In this document: piece by piece, positions 50,341 through 64,000 of the stretch
How the letters are laid out: each line of letters opens with the position of its first letter
Numbering within the stretch: the first letter of the stretch is position 1
From: Moringa oleifera
Lineage: Eukaryota > Streptophyta > Magnoliopsida > Brassicales > Moringaceae
NCBI GenBank assembly: GCA_021397835.1
Contig: JAJFZO010000356.1
Location: forward strand, 744,001 to 808,000
Direction of reading: 5' to 3'
DNA length: 64,000 bases
The notes under the pieces: model-generated
Database searches by the model: none
The model's input: only the letters and a program-made list of their open reading frames with translations
What the model was told of the DNA's origin: nothing
Position numbers and translations under genes: made by a program

Positions 50341-51068
50341 GGTAATGGCTTATACCACGCTAATAAACGACGTCGTCTCCATCTGAGGGATTCCCGCCTG
50401 AGCAGCCCCTCGTTACGGCACGTGAATTTATGCCCATGGTAAATGAACAATCCCCAATAAACCACGTGTCAAACGAGAGTGACTCCTACTGTTGAAAGGT
50501 TCCTTGTAGGTGACTTTACTATTCCTACCCAAAATTGGATTCATAATTACTTCCAAAAAAAAAAAAAAATGAATTCCTAAAAAAAAAAGAAAAAAAAAAC
50601 AGATATTATTAAAGCACCGATATTCCTTGCTCCAATTAAAAAAATATCCTTCAGAAAAAATCAATCCCCAATCTCTCTCTCTTTTTCTTCCTCGCACCAA
50701 CCGGAGACGCCATTTCCTTTCCGGCATGTTTTAGTTTTTCCTCTTTTAAGTTCCTTCCTTTTGTGATTTTTGTTCTTCTGTTTTAGTTCTACCAGATCTG
50801 TTATGTTGATTTGCCCCTTTCTTTTCCCCTCTCAATCTTTTGATCTTGCTATTTTCTCCGCGGGAAGAACTTCCAATTTTGCGTTGCTCGATGACAACTA
50901 GGTTCTTGTTTCTGGTTCTCTCTCATTAATGCTCAAAACGGGAGATTTTGATGCTACATGTGCTGCTTGAGTTCTAGCGTTTCAACTGCGGATAGTAGTC
51001 GGTGTTTTTTCTTAAAATCTTAGGTTTTGTTTTGTTTCTATTCTTCCCGTTCTGGTTAAATTTCCAAA
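50341..51068 (+). promoter_or_regulatory. Promoter and 5' leader of the poly(A) polymerase gene
   Basis: From about 50350 composition shifts to GC-richer sequence with 'acgacgtcgtctcc' (ACGT cores) and 'gcacgtg' (G-box-like CACGTG at about 50419-50424). It is then pyrimidine-rich from 50660 onward, typical of a plant 5' leader leading to the start codon at 51069. No clear TATA box was identified, as is common for housekeeping genes. Confidence 0.45.
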
Positions 51069-56150
<5,082 letters not shown>

Positions 56151-57176
56151 ATGACAGAAGTTGGATCAGTGGGAATGTTGTAGATGAAACCGTTTTGGCT
56201 CAGAAATGAGAGACAGGAAGCCAGCAGTGTTGGTAAGTATTATTTCTGTTGCTGGCTTTCCTTTCTTACATATTCCTAGGCATGTTTGCTGTTCTATCTT
56301 GCAAACGGAAACCAATAGGCGCACTGGAGGAAGCTCCTGTTGTCAAAGATTTGCAATGCTTTATGTACAGCTTTTCCTTTCTAAATTTTCTGTTCTCATC
56401 TACAAACATACAAAAGGGAGAAAGAAAAAGAGAAGTTGGGAGTTTGGGTGGCAGAGTATAGTGTTCAGCCTAGGCAAACTCTTCATGCTGGCTCTTGGGA
56501 ATTTGTTGTTGAATCTCTGCCAACGCTGAGGATGATGATAGTCTGATCAGCCTGTGTATTTTCTTCTCTGATGGTATGGTGTCCTAGGGTTCTTTGACGC
56601 AAGGGATGGGTGTGGTGTGACTGTGTGCTTTTAGTTGTTCTTTTGGGATATTGTTAACATTATATAGTGGAATCTGTTGGCCACCTGGTTTAACAATCTT
56701 AAAGATTGCTAAACAAGGTCTGGGGTAAATTGTTGGTTGTGCCCACCTTTGTGCAGCCTTTTGTACACTGCTATCTAATGTAATAAAATATGTTGAACAT
56801 CTTCCTCTCTCTGTCTCTTTCTTTTTCAATCTGTTTTGGTGTTTGTCTATGTTCGATGGTAGTCTGTTGTGTTTATATGATGCATGCCTGATGCTTATGA
56901 AATGGTATTTGAACTAGCTTGACCTGCAGCATCAAACTTCCAAGTACCTGCCACTTCTGTCAAATGCAAATAAATAGTTAAGATCTTTGATACCTTGACA
57001 AATGACACTTGACTAGTGGCCAATATTTGCTATTTAGTCTCATATTGGCTGAAGTGCCTTGTTTGCCATCTCTGTCTTCTAAGTGAGCAGCCAGAGAAAC
57101 TAAGAAACTCTAGGAGTGGGCATATGTACTGCTTAAAACATGATTAGGCGGACCTCCGGCTCATCGTGGGGGTTTA
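56151..57176. other. 3' flank of the poly(A) polymerase gene
   Basis: GC-richer than the spacer beyond, with an AATAAA-like 'taataaaata' near 56780 that could serve polyadenylation. The open frames at 56206-56529 overlap one another and have no known content. An alternative last exon could read through 56150, but the family-like ending argues for the stop there. Confidence 0.4.
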
Positions 57177-57276
57177 TATTCTTGTTTCCCCGTGTTTTGA
57201 TTACCAAAAGAACAAATCAGGAATCATATTCTTGTTTCCCCGTGTTTTGATTACCAAAAGAACAAATCAGGAATCA
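57177..57276 (+). repeat. Perfect 50-bp tandem duplication
   Basis: Bases 57177-57226 and 57227-57276 are identical over the whole 50-bp unit, which starts tattcttgtttccccgtg. Perfect identity implies a very recent duplication or an assembly duplication. Confidence 0.93.
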
Positions 57277-60200
57277 GGTGGGCAAAATTCTACGAGATAG
57301 TGCATTTAACATTTGAATAAATCAAACAATTAATATCAGGAGTAAGCATGATCACAAGTTCTGCAGAGTTCCTTTGTATTGTGATTCTGACTTGCATAAG
57401 TAGTGACTTATGAATTATATTTCTCAATGGGAGGCCCATCTTTTTAAAGATGTTTGAGGTTTTGGCATGTATCAAAATGTATTTGCTGTGATTGTTTCTT
57501 TTTGAAAAAACTTGAATTCATAAAAAGTTGAAAATGGATGTATTTATGTACAAATTGTAGAAACTGGTTAAAGAACACTCTTGTAAATATTTCTGTCAAG
57601 TTAAAATGGGATTTCAATATTACTTAAAATGCAGTGGGTTAAAATCCTCTTAGTTATTTTTTAATCACTATTTTTAATGCTCACAATTACTATGTTTTAT
57701 GTGTTCGATTTAAACTGTTAAAATAATGCAATTACATCATTAACTAATTTATACAATAGGTTGTATCTTAATTACATTATATTGAGTTTAAAATTTATCA
57801 CTTCAACTTTTTAACACTAAGGGGTATTAATTTGGCATTTTGTTACTCAAAGATTTACCTTGTTTAGTGTTCTTTTCATCTTTCAAAATTTAAAAGAGCT
57901 AATTAACTAATTTAACCTAAAAAAACAATTCTTTAATCACAAAAGTATCATCACTTTTAAAATTTGGATGTTTTTAATCTTCTTTTCATTGTGAAGACCA
58001 TCCACATCTTTTTGCTTTTTTTTTTTTAAAAAAAACAAAGAAACTTTAATAACTCATGTAATTAAGGTAAACGACACAACTTTCTTTGACAGCACGACAC
58101 AATGATATGAGTGGTTGTCACTCAAAATCTCTCTCTTTCTTTTTTGTTCATCAAGATTTACTAAAAAAGAAACTAAGTTCGCTAGTTTTTCTTTCATATA
58201 TATTTTTATTTATAATTTGACCTAATTTTCATGTTGTGGGAGGTAATGTGCATACTTTAAGAAGTGATCTTTGACGATGAGACTGGACGAAGAGTCAAAA
58301 CTCATTCTTAAATTTAATTTTTGGGTTTATTTTTTCATGACTTATTGTTTGCGTTCAGACAACCAAAATTAGGCTGCAATTTCCTTCTTGTTTTTTTTTT
58401 TCCATGATATTCAAATCCATGAAATAATATTTTTTTTGCTTTTCTTTTTCTGTAATATCTGTTGTGTTATGTTCGGGTTCTATGTTGAACCCACTATTTT
58501 TAAATATAATTTTTAGATTTATTTTTCATGATTTTTTTTTTGTTTATGTTTCAATTCATGTGCAGATAACCAAAATCCAGGTTGTAATATATTTTTTTTA
58601 TGATATCTATTGTGTGATGTTCAAGTTTTATTTTGACGAACCCATACCCGACGTATGTTTTCTGAGAATATTTTGTGATATTTGAATACGTAGTGGCGAT
58701 TAGAAATACATTATGCAGATACATATTAGTTATATATATATATATATATTAGGTTGATTATTCTAAGCGATAATTACTTATTATGTATTGATAGTACATT
58801 ATGTTTCACGATAGTGATTTGTCACGAATAAGCTACTTTTTTGTTTTATAATTGACATAGTTATCAATTATGAGTTATTTGAATCAATTTTCATTGGTAT
58901 TGTCTTATTGTAATGTGTGACTAGTAAGATAAGATAAATATTTATAATAATATTTTATAAATTATAATTACTTAGTATATAGTGCTAGTGTTTTGTCATG
59001 TTGTCACAGTGAATTAATAATATAGCAATAACATGACGCATGTAGAGTGGTCATAAAGGTCCCAACTACTTTAATGAGTCTTATTTTGATCATGATACAA
59101 GATGGATTATGATATTCGAATGTTGCTGTTATGCAAAAAAAAAAAAAAAAAGTTAGGGCTGGTTCTAATTGCATATGTTTTGATATTATTATCCAAAACA
59201 GATGAATGTTGATTCAATGAGTTGCATACGCAATGAGTTAAAAATGTAGTACCAATGAAGGCTAATAAAGTCATATTAATCAATGACAACATGACAGTTT
59301 CATATTGTGCTATTATAGTGATATATAAGCTTGTGATAATGTGATAGCCCAAGGGATAGTTAACTGATATTCCATAGTAATATGTATTATACATGAAGTG
59401 AGATTCTATGCATCGTAATTACTTGATTCATGCAATAACAATTTGCTTTTTGTGTGGAATTTTTTTTTTCAAATTATTAAAGTGATTTTTTTATATTTTG
59501 TAAAATTTAATTTTAATCAATATAAAAATGAGATAATTTTCATTATGCAATTATGTGTTAAACTATCTGTCAAACTAAGCATAATTAGAACACATTATTC
59601 ATTCCAATGCAAACATTCGGTGAAATTCTTATTATAAATTGAAAAAGTACCATCATTGACCATAATTCTCAATATAAATATTGTGTTGACAAACGTAATT
59701 CAAATATATAGACTTATATGATATCTATTGAACCTAATTGAACCATAACTGAACTAAAACAAATGTAATTCAAACTCAAACACATTAAATTATAATGGCA
59801 CTTAACAAGTTATACAACTTGAACCTAACAACTACAATTTTAACCTAATAACTTAAGTAATTTTTTTTTTTTTTTGTGTTTGTATGTAGAGTAATTATGA
59901 TGTATTTTCGAATTCACGCAATGTCTAATTTAGGAAAATTCAGTGAGAGTTCTTTTATGATTAATTCAATGACCCATAAGAAAAAGATTGCATTATTAAC
60001 CATGAAAATGTGCCAACACTAAATAGATAATGCAAAAGTTTTAGGTACCAAAGACATGCTAAATTGGGGAAATAAAGTTTAAAAGTTCACTCCTTTTGCT
60101 TTGGAAGTTCCTTCTTGAGGACATTTAAATCATCATGGGTAGTTCAAAATTTGTAACATGTAACTCACTGTAGCATAAGAAAGTATGTCAATGACACATT

Positions 60201-60660
60201 TAATGATGCATTATATAAATGATCAAAATCCATTTGCTAATGATTCATGACATTAACTCACAATCAATACACTTTATTAGTAGTTAAGTAACTATGCAGG
60301 TGAAACAAATAATTATGCATCACATATCATAAAATTTTGTTTACATAATAATATGACACATTCTAACTTACTACTACTTATATTTAAGTAACTACCAACT
60401 ATAGACAATGTATGACAACTCTACATTAAAAGTCAATGTATTTAGTAATAGTATCCAATTACATCCTTGTAGATAGTATCTTGTGAACCCCTTAGTAACC
60501 TTAATTTTTCCTAACATCTTCTTGTACGCATTGTTAAAACGGTTGAAGATAACCGTCTTTACAAAAATGACTTAGAAGAATTTAAATTATCGATAAGGTG
60601 GGAGTTACCATATTGGCATCACTTAACAAAAAACTATGCAACAAATAAAAAATATATAAT
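57277..60660. other. AT-rich spacer
   Basis: No gene recognised. A (TA)n run of about nine units lies at 58731-58749. The open frames at 58464-58685, 59107-59394 and 59443-59637 have no family content. Confidence 0.5.
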
Positions 60661-61126
60661 TTCAACGTATCCTCAACAGACTCAAATGCACTAGCAACCA
60701 CAACATCACAAAAAACTTCGTAGTATAGCCTTCATGCCAGAATGACACTTAATATCTTTACAACTGATCAAAACTAGGCTCCACGCCAAAATGCATACTC
60801 GTTATTAGTGCAAACTCTAGCTTCGAGAACTTGCAAATGGACTAATTGAGCTTAAAATTAAGTTCATCAACTAGCCATCGTGTTCCATCATCTTTAATAA
60901 CAAGTTATATATTACTTGACTCAACATAAGTAGATTTCGGTCTCCTCTCATGAAGTGGTGAAAGTATGTCTTTCCAAACATGATCCTTAATGTCTCTCTT
61001 CCACCAAATCACAAACACTTGCTCCAATAACATAAGCACATCAAGGTTACAATGGTAAATGGTTATAGCGCTGAACCATTGTGCCACGAGAATCTTGTAT
61101 AGAGCTTTTTTGTCATTTGTAAACAA
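60661..61126 (-). pseudogene. Possible DUF1985/Ulp1-type Mutator element remnant
   Basis: Minus-strand reading from about 61126 contains ERRPKSTYVESSNI, then, past a stop, VIKDDGTRWLVDELNFKLN. Then comes KLEFALITSMHFGVEP, reminiscent of the 'EFALITGL..G' motif of the DUF1985 domain found in plant Ulp1-carrying Mutator-like elements. Stops interrupt the frame and only a short core is recognisable. Family identity is inference from that motif. Confidence 0.3.
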
Positions 61127-62792
61127 ATTAAAAAGGTTTTATTAGTCCCAATGTAAATCACTATTTGTTATATCAAATCACTAATAAATAATTATAACTA
61201 ATTATGAACAATGATAAATTATTATTGTATGTAAAAGTTCACCAATAATCATAGTTAACAGATAGTAGGCAATTTATTTTACCATTCTAATAATATTCAT
61301 TATGCTAAGGGTTGTGAACAAAATAAGAATACATTTAGTTATTCTTATACATAAATCACTGTTCACTAGTGCAAATCACTAATAAATAATTGCATTAAAC
61401 AACAATAAACCATTATTATACAATATAGACTCACCAATAACTTAGCACGGTGCATTCTTCCCCTATACCTATGCCTATTCTCATCTCATAAATTCTCTTT
61501 TTGTGCATTTAAAAACCACATTTGTGTATTATACATTTGAGTATCAACATCTTAATGAAATCCATGCACATTTTTACTAACCTTTCAAACACTTACCTTA
61601 TACCCATACCTACCCATTTTAGGATTTTTCTTGCATATATAAACCACATTTAACTATCATACATTAAAATCATGGATAATATGACTATTAATTTGAAAAA
61701 AATAAATAAATCAGGCCATATGCTTATTTCATGTATAAAAACACAATTTTAAAGCTATACTTGAAGGGCATTTACTAAGTGAGAGATTGGATTACCACGA
61801 GCAATAATTAAGGATGGGTTGCACTGACACTCATACTCACTATTTTGATGACAAGGTGAGCGTGATAAAGAAGAGGAATTGGTAGAACCAAAACTCACAC
61901 TTACTGATTTCACAACAAAAATGAGAAAGACAAGGTAAGGGAATATGTTTTGGAGATAAAGTGAAATGGATGTAGGTTTTTTCAACGGTCACATTCACTA
62001 GTTTAGCAATAATATGAGAGGGATAAAGAGGATGAAAGAGTCGATGATAAATGCATATAAGATTTATGAAAGCCATACTAATTGATTCGATGACAAGGTG
62101 AGAGGGACAAAGATAAGGAATGGATATCCATGACAAAGTGAAAGTAGATATAAGGTTTTCGAAAGATCATATTCGTCGATTGGATTCGACAAAAAAAAAA
62201 GATTGACAATAAATGAGAAATAATTAAGTTTTGCTAGAAATTCAAAATGAATATTAATTGAGAACGAGTGTTAAATTTTAAAAGATGAAAAACACATCAA
62301 ATAAAATATCTCTTTAGATAAAAAGTTCAATTAATATCCATCAATAAATTACAAATTTAATAAAAATAATTAAAATATAATATCATTAAATAAATTATTT
62401 AAAAATATAATTATATTATTTAATTATTTAAATTAAAATATTAATTAAAAACATCTTGGGTAAATATCATTTAAAACCCTGACCTCAACACTATCTCTCC
62501 AAACAGATCTTTACTTTCAAAATTTATCCAAACTAACCCTGACTTTTTAATTTTGTCCAAATTGAACCTTAATTACAAACGCCGTTTAAATTAACCATTT
62601 TCGTGAGGGCATCATCGTTTCTTCTCTTCCTAAATTAATCCGAGCTTCCTTTCCCTTTCTTTCACCAAAGAAAACACAGTCTTATTGCTCGAAAAGAGAG
62701 AAGAGAAAAAAAAAAAGAAAGTTGTAATTGATCGGGATTTTTCGTGTTGAAGAATCGAGTGTTAGATATATTGATTGAAGTTGAATTTGTCA
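61127..62792. other. AT-rich spacer and upstream region of the zf-GRF gene
   Basis: No gene in 61127-62450. From 62460 the sequence is less A/T-biased (taaaaccctgacctcaacac...), then purine/pyrimidine-rich up to the start codon at 62793, consistent with a promoter and leader. The minus-strand frames at 61755-62136 have no known content. Confidence 0.4.
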
Positions 62793-63556
62793 ATGGAGAG
62801 TGAAAGCTCGACTTATCATGTTTCCTTATGTCATTGCGGTATTAGGGCAAAATTGCGTACCTCATGGACAATAAGAAACCCAGGAAGAAGATTTTGGAGT
62901 TGTGGAAAGAGCATCGTATGTAATCCAAGCTTAATTTATTTTTTTCATGAGTTCATGGGCATGTTCACTGTATTATGATTGTATTTAATACGAATTTATT
63001 TTTTTATGATAAAAATGTATTGTTAGTGAGGAGCTTAAGTTGTTGTTTTCATTGATCTTTGCAAGATTGTATAGATAATCAGTTGATTTTGATGCACACA
63101 TGAGTATGATTATGTATCTAATTTTTGATTAATGAGTATCTGAAAATGGAGACTGTATTTCTTCCTTAAGTTTGATTAGCTAGCAGTTTGGCCATGAACT
63201 TAATTTTTCAATTTCATTGTTTTTTTTTCACATTTTTATGCATCAGATATTGATTTTCATGCATAAATCAGAGGGTTTTTCATGATAAGATTGTATATAA
63301 TTTTTAATTAATGGGTTTAAGAAAATAAAAGCTGTACATTTTCAAGTTTTTTCGTTGACCATATGGGTTCAATCAGACAACATTTTCAATTTGCATATGA
63401 TTTTGTTTTTTTATAGATTTAGTTTCATGGCCTTATGTAATAATTTTACATTATGTTGTATTGATGCAGAAACATCGTTACTGTGGTTATTTTGTTTGGT
63501 TTGATGGCCCCATCTGTAATCGAGGAATGCAACTTATTTCAAAGTTATTAACTTAA
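62793..63556 (+). CDS. Small GRF zinc-finger (zf-GRF) protein, probably truncated
   Basis: Two exons, 62793-62915 and 63470-63556, join in phase 0 through a GT-AG intron to give 69 residues. The zf-GRF domain spans the junction: LCHCGIRAKLRTSWTIRNPG-RRFWSCG (about residues 12-39), then YCGYFVWFDGPICNRGMQLI (about 45-64). This supplies the Cys/His and Cys pairs plus the Gly-Arg-Phe signature (GRRF). zf-GRF domains bind single-stranded nucleic acids in animal nucleases and topoisomerases. Most short plant members are uncharacterised and usually continue into a coiled coil and a C-terminal membrane segment. Here a TAA at 63554-63556 cuts the frame just before such a tail, which is still open downstream. 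It may be a truncated but expressed gene, or a young pseudogene. Confidence 0.72.
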
Positions 63557-63679
63557 GTCCAACAGTTACAAGATCAACTCATTTTTTATCGGAGGCTTGT
63601 TATAATCTCATGGATTATGACTACAATGACATTAATTTTGTATTACATTGGAACAAGATGTCGCAAAATAGTGTTGTAA
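63557..63679 (+). pseudogene. Open tail beyond the zf-GRF stop codon
   Basis: In the same frame directly after the TAA at 63554-63556, forty sense codons follow before the next stop (63677-63679). They read VQQLQDQLIFYRRL, then a hydrophobic stretch VIISWIMTTMTLILYYI. This is the coiled-coil plus single transmembrane segment expected after the zinc finger in plant zf-GRF proteins. The match in frame, position and character suggests the TAA is a recent nonsense change. Confidence 0.6.
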
Positions 63680-64000
63680 ATTGATGTTAAAAGTTGATGT
63701 TGCAGGTTTATGTTGTAAGTTGGTTCCATATAATGTATGTGACAATGTAGTTAATGAACATAATGTTATTATGTTAATTATAATTTGGATACAATTTACT
63801 TTTGTTGTGAACAATTAAGTATTGAATTATAATTTTTGAATTATATTAACTTGTCTGGATGTATTCTAGTTTATTCTTGATGGAATGAACTTTAGTTGAT
63901 TCTTATATGTTCAAACATTACATTAATGTTCCTTCATAACGTTCTTGATAATATGTAACGAAAAATATTTTAATATAAAGTTATATGCACCAATCATAAA
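63680..64000. other. 3' flank of the zf-GRF gene
   Basis: AT-rich sequence to the window edge. Nothing further recognised. Confidence 0.5.

Noticed and set aside
56525..56580. C/D snoRNA-like 'gatgatgatagtctgatc...ctctgatgg'
   Set aside because: The C-like and D-like boxes are spaced wrongly (only three bases between the first pair) and no terminal stem exists.

Overview
The window is nuclear DNA of a flowering plant, most likely a eudicot. It is very AT-rich between genes. Genes are split by short GT-AG introns, and the products are plant families: an IQ67-domain protein, profilin, an OXS3-like protein and plant-type poly(A) polymerase. Spacers hold decayed plant transposons (Mutator-like, PIF/Harbinger, LTR element pieces). 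I cannot name the species.

Layout. 1-10.3 kb is repeat territory: an LTR-retrotransposon leader remnant, a degenerate ~65-bp minisatellite, a broken Mutator-like transposase and a faint zf-GRF remnant. 10.7-18.7 kb carries two forward housekeeping genes: an RNA polymerase III RPC31-type subunit (8 coding exons, 209 aa) and a profilin (3 exons, 131 aa), with a MITE-like insertion just upstream of the profilin promoter. 20.3-21.9 kb looks like a transcribed locus without a convincing protein. 23.3-27.3 kb holds a convergent pair: an OXS3-like stress protein (+, 194 aa) and a two-membrane-segment plant protein of unknown function (-, 722 aa). 27.3-32.4 kb is AT-rich spacer with one isolated GC-rich island. 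32.4-35.7 kb is an IQD calmodulin-binding protein (-, 412 aa) with a long 5' leader region.

39.9-47.3 kb is best read as one large PIF/Harbinger element or a nest of elements. Related termini enclose a dead transposase, its partner Myb/SANT-like ORF, and fragments of two unrelated host genes: a pentatricopeptide-repeat protein and a TSO1/CPP CXC-domain protein. 51.1-56.2 kb is a nuclear poly(A) polymerase of the PAPS2/PAPS4 class (+, 12 coding exons, 746 aa) with two apparent GC-AG introns. 56.2-62.7 kb is AT-rich spacer. 62.8-63.7 kb is a small GRF zinc-finger gene whose reading frame is cut by an in-frame stop ahead of a still-open tail.

The genes are independent units, not an operon. All exon coordinates come from reading splice signals, frame continuity and protein-family knowledge. 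No alignments or transcript data were available.
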